From NCBI GenBank assembly GCA_947000775.1, contig CAMQGK010000637.1, forward strand, positions 21,561,001-21,625,000: a stretch of 64,000 nt of DNA, read 5' to 3'. This document shows positions 1-12,300 of the stretch, one piece after another. Every line of letters starts with the position of its first letter. Position 1 is the first letter of the stretch. A program made the translations under genes and the position numbers. The stretch comes from Pterois miles (taxonomy: Eukaryota > Chordata > Actinopteri > Perciformes > Scorpaenidae). The notes below the pieces were generated by a model, which was not told the DNA's origin, searched no databases, and saw only the letters and a program-made list of their open reading frames with translations.

Positions 1-1867
1 TACACAGATGTGCCACATCTGTTTGCAACACACCAGCATGTTCGCCACGAATGCATGCCACTGTACTCTGAATGCGTGTGCGCACTCTTCCACCTGGCCA
101 TTAAGCATCAGGAAAGCGTTGCTTCCTCGGCTGCTCTGTCAGAGCCAGGCGGATTTCCTGTGGCCTCTGGAGGAGCCAGATCACGCTGAGATCACAGGCC
201 CTCCCGTGCCTACAAACACATCATAGAACTGGATTTAGCATCAAAGTACTAAACAGGGTTTATTCGTGTTAGGGATGGAAAATGAACCAAGTTGTACTTT
301 TTTATGTAAATGTGCTGTATGTCAGTATGAAGAGATGGCTAAAAGCCTCTGAGAAAGATTACTATTGTTTGCAAATGTTCTGTCTCCCAGCAACACCAGC
401 CTATATATATATATATATTTTACAGCTTCATTAGCGTCTATAAATCACAACTTTAAAGTGTGCTGAATCTGCCCTCGGAGTACTCCACCCTTTTTAAGAT
501 TCAGGTCACACACTGCAGGCCCATCATCTCCTCCTGTGCCCCAGTTACCAGAGGTTGGTAGTAAAAAGAACTGACTAGACTATTTTCTACTTCTTACCTC
601 ATGCCAGTGTGGCTTTGTGTTCACCGCTGCCACGTGCAAGTCCAAATTACAGCCTGCAGGCAGATGTGAAGGGGAGGTGCCAAGCAGCACTTATGGTCCA
701 AAGGAAGGCCCTCTTCCCAGGCTAACCCCCCATACACACTGATCAGGGAGGCCTGGGATTTCGGCTCCTCACTCACTGCTTCCTCTGCCTTTGATGGTGA
801 CCTTGGTGCTTCACCATCATTTCATCTTCCATGTTTGTGAAGTGGTACAGCACGTTGCTGTGGCCCTAATGATAGCACAATGTTCTAGCCACAGGGACGA
901 ACATTAATTCTAATTTTGCCTTGTTTTTCTTGCTTTTGCAGGTGGGAATAAAAATACAGATTAGCTTCTTATGAGAAGTCAGATGTGGCTTGGATTTTTC
1001 ATCATCTGAACTTTTGGGAGTGGCCCCTCGCCTCTGCTCTCTTCTATTCATATTGTGATTATGTTATGGCCATTCATATTCATATGACCAGCTCTGTGCG
1101 TGTGTGTCTGGCAAAGGACCTCCCACTCCTATTTTACAACCCGTCACCTTCTCCTGGTACACTCCCCCTCCCACTGGCCTCCTCTGGGGGCGACATAATT
1201 GTGTGATGGTTTGCTCATTGTCGGGATCAGGTCAGGCAACAGGAGTGTTTTCACAAAGCAGACATCTGCTGCGCTGTGCTGCCCTTTTCAACAGTGACGT
1301 AATGTCCTGTGGCGAGTCTCATCCATACAAACGTGATGCACAAGCGAGGGTAGGGGCTGGGCTGTGATTAGAGGTTGTGGGGGTGGGGATCTCTGAGTGA
1401 GAGGCTTGTGCCAGACTGAATAAAAACATTTGATGCAGCTGAGGGCACCAAAAATTTGCATGAAAGGTTCCCTGTAAAGGTCTTTTCTCTCCAGCAGTTC
1501 ATTTTACATTCAGTGTTTCTCACCCAAACAAATTAGGCCCAGTATGTATGTTGAATGCAGTTCGTTCCTTTGTAAACATTTGCAACACAGATTTATTTTG
1601 TAATTAGTTTTTTTAATATTTTGAAATTTGCATTATTGACATCAACTGTATTTTACGATGGTTAGCAGTCTTCTTCCCTGATTTTGCTGGGGTACTGCTC
1701 AGTTTCTTGGCTAATGTTGATCAGTGGAATAGTGTGATGATGTTTAATTTGCATGTAATACAAATTTGAAAATTGTACTGCCCTACACAGTTGGCATGGA
1801 TATGTTTTGCTTCACCTGTATGCTCAGGATACACCACTGATGTATTAAGAGAGCTGGATACTTCCCT

Positions 1868-2256
1868 GGGTTGTGGACTGTTGTTTTGTATCCTCGAGTT
1901 TGACGTTTTGGCTGTCACCATCTTGGTTTTGTGCAACCAGAAGCGACACTTGAGGTTGGAGTTAAGTACAACCAAATGCTGACTAACACATTTTAAGGGG
2001 ACCTGAAAACACACTGTGAAAGGGTTAAAGATCTAAGATGGAAACACAGACAACTCCCAGACCGGACAACGCCATTGGCCATGCCCTAAAACAACCCCTG
2101 CTTTATGGTCTATTTGACTCTAAACGGGAACATAATTTATTAAATGAACATCATGCTGTATTGAAGAACTGAAACTACTGATTGAGACCATAAACTCATG
2201 TTTACAATGTTTACTGAGGTAATAAATCAAGTGAGAAACAGGGTAATTTTCTCATA
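1868..2256 (-). repeat. Interspersed repeat, family D copy 1
   Basis: The sequence is an inverted, diverged copy of the one at 3921-4965. Shared landmarks include GTTGTACTTAACTCCA (reverse complement here near 1955-1970), the stretch around TTTAGAGTCAAATAGACC, and TGTAAACATGAGTTTATGG. It looks like a teleost interspersed repeat of unknown class. Boundaries are approximate. Confidence 0.6.
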
Positions 2257-3920
2257 CACCCCTTTCACACCAGTGACCAGGGTTGGACCAGTGTTTACTG
2301 GGAGTTACAGGTGGGTTACAGAGATGATAATGGTGTCATCGATGTGAGCAAAAACGTAAAATGTCACAGAATGATGCATTTTATTTTTGGATACAGTGTA
2401 AATATAGTACATACATAATTTTTAACTTTATAAAATGTTTAACTATGTTGTATGTACGGAGCTGATTTTAAGTATTTATCAAAAAAAAAAAAAAAACGAT
2501 TCACAGCTGGGGTGGTCGGCTTATTATTAACAACAATTGTTTCCATGTAATGTCTCTCTCATTCAGCAGCCTTGTTATGTTCCTTTAACATTACACATTG
2601 TCCCTCACCGTCCCATCATCTACTGCTTTTTACTACCTCACCGCGGACAGCCAACAGCTCCCGTACCTCAAAGTCTTGCCACACATCCATGTTGTTCAAA
2701 TCACGGCATGACCGAGAGCACTGTAAATGTTCAGTAATAAAAGTAATCCTCAAAAATACAACTTGCCTAATAAATGTGCACACAGTGTAGTGTTTAAATT
2801 GATCAACTTTTGAGTAATGTCACTGCACCACCGTGACTTAAAGAAACTTTCTTCTGCTCTAGTGTACCCCTTTTCCTGAGGGTTTATTGGTGGATGGCCC
2901 ACACTGGGGGTTGACAGGGAGGACCGGTTGCAGGGCTGTGTGGGCTTTGGTCCAAAGCGATGTGTGATGGTGCAGAACCCAAAGCTCCATTAGTCGGCCT
3001 GAGCTTTAACTTTGTATTGTGGCCTGGAATGCATTCATCTGGCTGTCCATCTCTGGGCCCCCTCTCTGTCATGGCTTCTTACTAGCAATCAGCTACTTTT
3101 CAAATTGGAGGTCAGTGTTAGTTCAGCTTGTGATTATATGGTCCAAGTTCTGCTCCTCGCCGCACTGACTCCACTAATACTTTCGCTGCTGTACACCAAA
3201 TTAGATTTTTAGACATTACCTTCTTTTTCCATGTCTCAGTGTATCTATGGAAGTTGGACCAGATAAAAAATTGCAGAGTGATACTGCATTACTGTTAAGC
3301 AGTCTGAACGTCTCCCTTAGAAATCACTTTGAACCTTGTCTAACCAGTTTTCATATTCTGCTGGTTGGTGCCATGCTAAGTTTTGATTTGCAGTGTGCTC
3401 GAATCTAACAACAGCTTTGACTCTACAAGTGAATCTTAATTCAGCAACCGTGCTCAGAGTTTGATATCCCATTTCAGACAACCCATTGTTGGTGCCATAT
3501 GAAAACCCCCGTCAGCATCTGTGAATGTCAGACATTCCTTCCTGCATTCATATCTAGTGCTCCTAGTGCGTAGAAATACTCGATTAGTGATAATACTCAG
3601 ACCTGGGAGACTCTTAGTGCCCCCACCCTCCAGGCAAAGAGTTAGACCAAATTAGACCCTGGAGAGAGACTATTTTGATGCATTCCTCCAAAATTACCTC
3701 AAGCTATATTTACCCTGACTCAATGTGAAGCATAAGACTTAAGAAATGTTGATCTTAGATTGATATTTAAAAAGCTGTGAGATTAGACCCATGATGGTTT
3801 TTGAAGTCAGCAGCATTGACGTGTATCTTGTAGAGATGGTAGAGATCAGTAGGCAACTCTGGGGTTATAAAAGTGAAGCCACTGCTGAAGTACCTTAAAC
3901 TTGCATTCTTTCTAATATCC

Positions 3921-4965
3921 AGCAGGGGCGACTCCTCTGGTTACAAAAATTAGTCTGATTGTATAGAGATCTATGAGAAAATGAGCCTACTTCTCACTAA
4001 ACATTGTAAACATGAGTTTATGGTCTCAATCACTAGTTTCATGTCTTCTTCAATACAGCATGATGTTCATTTAGTAAACTATGGTCCCATTTAGAGTCAA
4101 ATAGACCCTAAAGCAGTCTATACTTTAGGGGGCGTAGTTACCTTGCGATTGACAGGTCGCTACCACGGCGTTGTCCATGTTGTCATCTTAAGGTCCAGAC
4201 ACACCAACCTGACATCAAAGAACTAGCAGCGACAAAGGCCACTTATTGCATCACCTCATGTCGCCTTTGTCTTGGCCAAAAGTTGTACTTGATTAAATAT
4301 ATTAAAGACTACATCTGATGGCCAACTACCATGGACGTTCTTCGCCTGCGTGAGATGAAATAACTGTACACACCAGCAGGTGAGACAGAGGACTGTGTCT
4401 ATATAAGCCGTTGTTACCGTACATACATGAAACAAGGCAGCCATTGCCGACTATTTTCACACCACTCTCAATCACCACTTAGCTTCATTCCAGATGACCA
4501 TGTCGTTGTGAAAATATCCATGTTTTGGAACGATCAGATGAGATGGAGATGAAAAATGAGAAGAGCCTTATGTGTTTTCTCTCTTGACTTGCTTTTCTCA
4601 CATCCGTTCCTCTTCTTGTGCACTGATTCATTTCAGTGATTTCTCTCATCGACGGGCACCGCTGTCGATTCAACATGCTGAATCGACTGGAAAAAAAAAC
4701 CCCATCACGGGCAGACTAGAGCCAACGATGCAGGGCACACCAACAAATATTAGGCTGACAGATGTTCACTGGCGGCACCAAACTGTCTGGCGCTCAGCCA
4801 TTGGCTGGGTGTGTCAGGGCCTTTTTTCGGTCACCTAAAAATAATTTATTCAGCTTTTGGTTGTACTTAACTCCACCCTCTCGTCACTACTGGTTGCAAA
4901 AAACAAGATGGCGATGGCCAAAATAACAGACACAAGGCTTCAGAATGACAGCCCACAAAGATCTA
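3921..4965 (+). repeat. Interspersed repeat, family D copy 2, split by a MITE-like insertion
   Basis: The left part (3921-4189) and right part (4824-4965) match consecutive parts of the copy at 1868-2256. The 634 bases between them have no counterpart there and carry their own terminal inverted repeats. This shows a nested insertion. Boundaries are approximate. Confidence 0.55.
4190..4823. mobile_element. MITE-like DNA element with terminal inverted repeats
   Basis: The left end reads AAGGTCCAGACACACC and the right end reads GGTGTGTCAGGGCCTT, which is its inverse with two mismatches. The internal sequence has no transposase frame. The structure fits a non-autonomous DNA transposon inserted into the family D repeat. 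A target-site duplication was not clear. Confidence 0.6.
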
Positions 4966-6250
4966 TGGCAGGGATTCATCGTCTTGCTGGGCACTTCAGC
5001 AGGGCTTTATCAGCTTGAAACAAACTTTTCTGACTGATGTTCTCTCCAGTAGCTTTTAACCTCCTGTTTATCTGCTATGATGGTCCGTCAGTACAGTACC
5101 TTGCAGAGCTCATCATGGAGACCTGACACGATACATTCCTCCAACTCCACTTTACCTTGTCTCAAACTATCTCACCCAATTTCTCAACAGCATGAGGCAC
5201 AATCACAGCTATTACCAGTTGTGGCTTTGGAAAAAATTCCTAAGTAATGAATGTCAAAGTACGGGGGAGGGGATGGGAGGCGAAGAAAGCTAATTCGCAG
5301 TCTCGTGTCCTGCTGGAGGAGAAAGTTGGAACACCCTCCTTGCAGCACTGTACATGATTGTTTGCTTGCCAAATGGAAGCTGTAAAAAGCTATTGCCGCA
5401 GCCTCACCCTTTAGTGTTCCTTCTTTGTGGGTGTATCGCATTGAAATTACAGACCACTGTGCCACACAAGATAAAAAAGTTTGTCATTGTGATATGGCCC
5501 TCACACCCTTCTCTCAGACCATCATAAGGGATCATTTGCACATAAAGAGAACAAATAATATATTGTTCAGGATTTCAGTGGGGGGTGAAACTACAATAAT
5601 CAGTCCCACTTTCCCATTGTATCACTGTCCTGGAATGTATGACAATAGGCTTCACTTTATATTAGGCACTCCACTTTTATCATTCCCTAATCTACCAAGG
5701 GGTTATTCTGCATTCCCAGTGACTAATTGCATTATTCAAACACCTGCCAGGGTATAGTATATAGTAATAAAAGCAGATTCATTAAAAAAATATGACAGCA
5801 GGAAGAATTCTGAAAGTTATGCGACTGTCAAAACAATTTGTTGACATAAGGAGCTGTTTTTGTTTTTTATGTGGGTGCAGCAGGAGCGTTAGCAGCATTA
5901 GTGTAGTAGTTAAGTTTAGGAAAAAGAGCAGGAAATGGTCAATATTCCGACTGTTAAAGCCGAATCCCAAATGTGAACCAGCCAGTGTAGCTAAATAAAG
6001 CTGCGAGTCACTCCAGTCCTGTGGCTGTTCTACAGATGTGACCTAATTTCCAATAAAGCCATTTGCTATTGATTAGGACAGAAGCCATGCAGTCTGGCTT
6101 AGTAGTTGTTTATTCCTCTGAGCTTCTTTTAGCCTACTATCATTACATCATCTTACTAAAATATCCTGAAATATAAAGATATTACTGTGTGTAAGCTGAG
6201 AGCATGTTATTGTAATGTGAAAGCTTATGTCTTTGCGCCTTGTTTTCCAG

Positions 6251-6345
6251 CTATGCTTTGGCAGATGAGGCCTACCGTTCACTGAGGGACCAGGACAAGG
6301 ACCAGTGCATCCTCATCACAGGGGAGAGTGGGGCTGGGAAAACCG
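6251..6345 (+). CDS. myo1b: myo1b exon 1 of window (P-loop)
   Basis: Window residues 1-31. The exon begins with the last base of a codon, follows TTTTCCAG, and ends one base into the next codon before GTACGT. It contains YALADEAYRSLRDQDK and ends in the ATP-binding P-loop GESGAGKT. The conserved stretch DEAYRSLRDQ matches myosin-Ib. Length 95 nt. Confidence 0.96.
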
Positions 6346-9300
6346 GTACGTAGCCAAAGGCTAACTCCCTTTTATTCTAACATCTGTTCTTTCCAGATGA
6401 TGTTTGCTGTAACTGTCGATGTCAGGCAATATACAGTCCAGTCCAACATCACCCTGGACCTGGGATACTACCTCACCTTCTGCTATCAGTAATGCATCTG
6501 TTCACAGTATGAACATGAAAAGTTCTTCATGTAACTAAAATGGAGGAGTGTCTGTCTCTATGTTCTTTATCGACAACTGTTCATCCGATCGACTTCACAC
6601 TTTACGGGTGTATTGCTGAGGAGCCAAGGAAGTGCAGTATAGAGTAGAAGCTCTTGAGATCTACAGGACATTTATTAGTAGTGAGTTATGTCCACAATGT
6701 GTAGTGTATTGAGAGGGACCCCTATTAACACTGCTGAACGGCATGCTGGGTACAGGTTGCTCTCTGTTGCTTGCTACAACAGGGTTAGAAATTGGCACCC
6801 GCCACAGGCCAAATGTGGGTGACTTTGATCAGCCTACCTGTCATGTCAATAATTTCATGAAAAATTCAGCTCAGTCATACAGAACAGAGCGGAGAGCCGC
6901 TATCGGACGCTTCTGAAATGTGCTGCGGCAGGTCTGGTGGAATCAGACTGGCATTGTCTCGCTTGACCACGATTAGCTGCAGCAGCCACGACGCAGCGGT
7001 GCCCGGTGGAATAGTGTTGTTACTTACTAGCCTATGGGGCTGCTGTCCATAGATTTACAAACGGGATACAGCGTTGGAGGCTGACTCACCGAGTGAAAAA
7101 TTACCAGGCTCTTCCGGCGAGCTGCCACATCCTTGGAGCCCATAGAGCAAACTCACTAGCGTTTCCTTCCTCAGTCTGGGTCTCATTCACATAAACAGAG
7201 GAAGGGAAATAACATTTTACAACTTTTAGGATTTAAAGTGCTGTTCAACTGTTCATACTGGGAAGCTGATTTACATTAAAAAAATCATTGCTTTACAGTC
7301 ATCTCTGTCCCAATTCAATGGGAAATTTTTTTGAGCCCAATGGCATCACCTGACGGACATGGAAATTGTAATTCCTCCGTTGGCCACGATGAAAATTTGT
7401 TTCCAAGTCCAGCGTTCTTCCCGGGGGCTTGCTGCTGTCAGGTAAAAGTTATCTACGTCTCCCCCTGTATCTTCAGTCTCGACCAAACAGAATAAGCATC
7501 ATCTTCCTCTTTGTGCTATTTGGCAGATCGCGCTCACAGACCAACTTTAAAGGTGCATACCGCCACTTACTGCATCAGTAACTTATCTGTGTCAGAGTGT
7601 GTAGTCTAGTAGTCTGGAAGTGTGTGTGGTGTGAGGGAGTGAGACCCAACGAAGCGCAGAGAGCGTGAAGTTGTTTGGAGGAACGGTTCTTGAGAAAGCT
7701 GCAAGCAGGAGCAAACACCTCAGGCCAAGCAATCGACCCATTCAGAACAGGCGTGTTTTCAACCAGGCACTGTGCTAGTTTATCAAAAATCAATGAAAAA
7801 AATACTTTTAAATGATCCAAGGACAGAGTATCTCAGCAAATAGATCCCAGGAGAGTTAAGAATGCACCATCAGGCCTTCTCGTCTGTTTGAGTCTTCCTG
7901 TTTGTACTGCTGAACAAAAGTTTGTTTAAACTGTAGTCAAGCAGTGTTTGGAAAGGCTGCTGTAAGATAAGGGTTGTTATGTATAAAGTCACAGTGCAGA
8001 TTTACTGTAGATCAGATTGACCTTTTTAAAAAGCAGCTTGATTCCAGTTTTGTAAGAGCATCATGTTGGTACATGAAACATGACGTTAACTCTGTGATGA
8101 CCTGTATATGGAGTGGGTGTAAAACAATAGAGGTAGACAAAGCAAAGTGGACCAGCAGCGTACAGATGGTTTGCTGACACGCTCACGTCGGACTGTGTGA
8201 TTGGACTAGAAATATGGGGCCTGCTGATGCTAGAGGCCGCTGTCTTCACGTCCGTGCTGGTCCTGGAATTGTGTCTGTTGGTGATTTTATTAGCGTGGCC
8301 ATGTTCAGGTCGGGAGCAGTTTCACATACCAACAGAAACCCAAGAGGAATGGAATTTCCTGGTCTCTGTTGGCAGCACTCTGTCGCAGGTAAAAGTCATA
8401 TTGAGTTGGCTGAGCACAAACTGTTGGAAAGCCGTCACAATCGACTCATAAAATACCTTCCTGTACAGTAAAGACACAGAAATACATTCATACTTAAATT
8501 TTGACCCTTGCACTTATCGCTCGACTGATTCCAGTGTATACAATGACTTGGGGCCTTTCAGCTCTCTCCAAAAGCATTATAGCACTGTACTAGTGCCCAG
8601 ACTTGATGCTGGTGGGAATTTCACTGTTCACACTGGATTTGCATGTGTGCTACAGACTTTAAGTGTGGGAGTGATTCATGATGTCCATTTGGTTCCAATT
8701 AAATCTGGCCATGTGGCTTTAATCACTGAGTGAGCAGCAATATAATTAACGTTAACTGTCACAGCATTATTTCTGTGTTGGAATATTTACTAAAGAGCTG
8801 AGTATCACACAACAAAACGCTCAAACTTATGCTCCCACTATCCCATTAACTTTTCATTCAATTAGAAACAAAGGCACTGGAGGCGGGCTAGACGTCCAAA
8901 TGTTGATTCATAACAAAAACTGTCCATCAGAGTTATGGTTCTTTATGTATGTACAGCTGTCCCCTCCTTACCATAATTATAATCTATCACACAGCCCTAC
9001 CTTTGTCTGTGTGCTACTGCACTGATGCCAAGGATATCCATTGCCTGTATTGATAATACAACACAGTTTTCATGTCTCTTTGCACACTCATCTCTTTCTG
9101 AAGCTCAGATTTAACAACATAACTTTCCCTGTAGCATTTTGGCAGCAATCATCAGGAGCCATGGAGCCACATAGCCACTGTCAATGCTGTCATGCGCAGT
9201 AATCATTATCATTTCAGAAGGGAAATACAGTGATACAGCAATAAAACAGACCCAGGACAGAGCAATCGAAAGCACAGCACTGTTTGACAGATCATCTTTT

Positions 9301-12300
9301 GCAGTATGTGCTAGCCTTTTATTTGGGTTGTGTCAGCCTCACATGGATATTGAAAACCCCACTCCAAGAAGCTGTTCAGCCAAGTCGAGGAGATAAATTT
9401 GGATTTCAGTAATCTAATCGGCCTCGGAGCTTTGTAGTGGAATAAGGCCATCAAAAACGTGCCAACCCCGTTGATATGGGTCATTGACTTTCATGTGTGT
9501 TTACTGTGCTCGGTCTTGCTGTGGCTTCCATAGGAGCAAGGAGCTGTGACGAACATTATTATCAGATGCCAGCAACAGTGTACAGGAGACGTAACATAGT
9601 TCTATTATCTGCAAGACATGACTGAAGAAGTTTATTTTGCTACCCTGAGACATAAAAATGTGACGATTATGCGGGGTGTACCGGGTTACTCAGCAGAGCA
9701 GGGACGCTTTATCTCGGCTTTTTCTTTTTGCACACCTCGCTCAACCTAAGCAAAATGTATGGAGCTGTTTGTATGCCAGGCTCATCAGCAGTCTGTACCA
9801 ACAGCTACTGTCAAGCTCTTTTCTATCCCTGCTTGGCACATCACACACATCATCGGTTCTGGGTCACTGTCATCTCACTGGACAGAGAGATGATCCCGAT
9901 GCCAGCAGTCATCCGACAAGGCATGCCACTTGTTTCAGACAGCACAAAATGCCTGTTGAGCCCATTTCTCATCCAGAAAATTATTTTTGGGAACATACTG
10001 CACTCACAAGATGCTTGAGGCTTTAAGATCAGCTTAAAGTGGATGAACAGTGGTCATCACTCCATCCAAACAACATCACATTTCTTCAGTGCATCCTCTT
10101 GGCTCACTGTGGGAACACTGACATCAGTCATTTGAATGATGGTAACATGATGCAATAATGGTCAGCTTCTAACTGAACACAGCAGGTCTCCATTATGAGG
10201 CCTCAGACTAATGAATGACCCACACCCTGCTCTGATGGGTGTCAGGGGGATGAGGTAAGGGGGATTTCATGGGGAATGGTGTGAAGGGTGGGCACGCCGC
10301 ACTTGCTCCTCAGTCATGTCTAGCGAAGGATTTAACCTAATATTTATCATGTCTGTGTATGTGTGTTGCAGAGGCCAGTAAGCTGGTGATGTCATATGTG
10401 GCGGCGGTGTGTGGGAAGGGCCAGGAGGTGAATAAGGTCAAGGAACAGCTGCTGCAGTCCAATCCCGTGCTGGAGGGTGAGTGAGCGCCATTCACACTGA
10501 AAGCTAATCCAGAGGCAGGATCATCTGAAGTTCACATGTGGAGACTGAATCTGCGTTAACAGGTGGACAGTGCTGTCCCATTTCAAACGCCCCTCAAATC
10601 GCAGCCTTCTTTTGCCAATATTTGGAAGACATAAATGATATTATATTGTATATTTGCAGCCCTCTGCTACTTGTCAACCACCCTGCATTAGTTAGCTGTA
10701 ACTTTGAGCAAATATGATAAAAAGTAATTTTTATTACCGTAAATGGTCACAATATCTTGACAGTGCATGAGACAGGTAACCTTTGAAAAAAGTAATGTTC
10801 CCTCCTGTGCTCCTAATGGCTTTTGCAAGACTTCACATCGCCAAAAGAAAACAACTAATCAGAGCCCAGGAGTGTCTCAAGCAGCCGTTGTGAAACTTGC
10901 GAACGCTGCAAACTAATTAAACTAGGCAGATGATCAAATATGAATAAAGCAAAAATCAGCGAACATCAGACTGTTTCAGTTTTTCTCAGTGATCTCCTGA
11001 CATGTTCTGTGCGTCAGCATACAGGCATGTTTCTTTTTGGAAAAAAAAACTCTCAAACCCTCAAGCCTAACTTCACTGCTCAAAATCGAGCCCGACAGAA
11101 ACTGACAGTTCATCAATATCATCCTCTCCATGTAATAGAATGACATCGCTCATAGTTTATCTGGACAATTTTTCGCTCTCTGTTCGCCAGAGTTTACTGT
11201 TCCCTGTCTGTAAGAGGTGTAATGCCTGTTTCTTTCCTCAAATGTTTTCAGAAACATGGTTTAGCTTGTGGCTTAGAAAGTTTGCTCCAGCTGGTGCTTG
11301 ATTTTGGCTCCTTTTCAACATGGTGGCCATGTCACAAGCTATTGGATTGATTTTACAGAATAGTTAACAGTTTAAAACAAAATAATAAAACATTTTCATA
11401 TTTGCTCAAAATTACCGGCTGCAGCTTTAATAGTTTTATGATGATCTGTGACATTTTTGCTTTTATGTAATGACCATAAAAAGTATATTTCATCATTGCA
11501 AACCTACTGAGAGTTAGCTAACCAACACAACATGTCCCACAGCAACTGGAAAGCATCATTTTTGGATGTAGCACATAGACACAGACACACGCAAACATGG
11601 AAATTGTACTGTCACAGACAAGTAAGCTGATCAGCAAAATAACTGTAGGGGTTCTATAAATACTGCGTAACACACTCTTTTTATTTCCTCTTCTTCTCCT
11701 TGGTACACCACACACACATACTGTCTCAATCCCACAGCTCAGTGCTGGCACAGGAACAGCTGTATTTTAATTGGGGTCGGTGGACAGGAAATGCCCATGA
11801 ATGATGAAGCTGTATACCCGCCTGGGTTGAGTCGCTGCAGAGAAACCTGCACATCTGCAAGAGTTTAGCTCCCGACAATCTAATTGCCCTAACGCTGAAA
11901 TAAAGGGAAAGGGGAGCGCAGTTATCGTGCTGCACACAATGTGTCTGTGTCATGCTCACTCTCTGTGACTTTGCCTCGCTTTCTTTATTGGTTTCATTCT
12001 TTGTCAACCAGCGATGACTTAAACGCACACTAATCAGCCCTTATCAGCAATTACACGGTTATGCTAATAGCGCTGTGACGCATGACACATTAATAGCATT
12101 TTAATGTAGAAATGCGGTTAGAAGCAAATTGCGAGTTCGCAGGATACAGTTCTAAAAGGCTAATTTATGCACATACATGTGCATAAATGTTTGTGATGCA
12201 TTTTTACGATCACACTCAAAAATTTGTACACTGTGTTTAAACATCATGTTTGTTATTGTTTGTTTATAGGCACAGGCACATACTGAAGCACTTTGACTTG

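Larger units (their letters stand above)
1..6250 (+). other. myo1b: myo1b intron (3' part), repeat-bearing
   Basis: No coding exon was found here. The exons for the roughly 84 residues before the P-loop exon were looked for and not seen, so this is read as the 3' part of an intron. It holds a short TA run near 402-419, two copies of one interspersed repeat (about 1868-2256 and 3921-4965), a MITE-like element inside the second copy, and a poly-A run near 2481. The rest shows nothing recognisable. Translated open frames here are short and lack domain features. Confidence 0.7.

Noticed and set aside
8197..8471. Two overlapping frames of 84 and 85 codons, one with a hydrophobic stretch
   Set aside because: Overlap in different frames on the same strand, no splice or conservation evidence; treated as intron.
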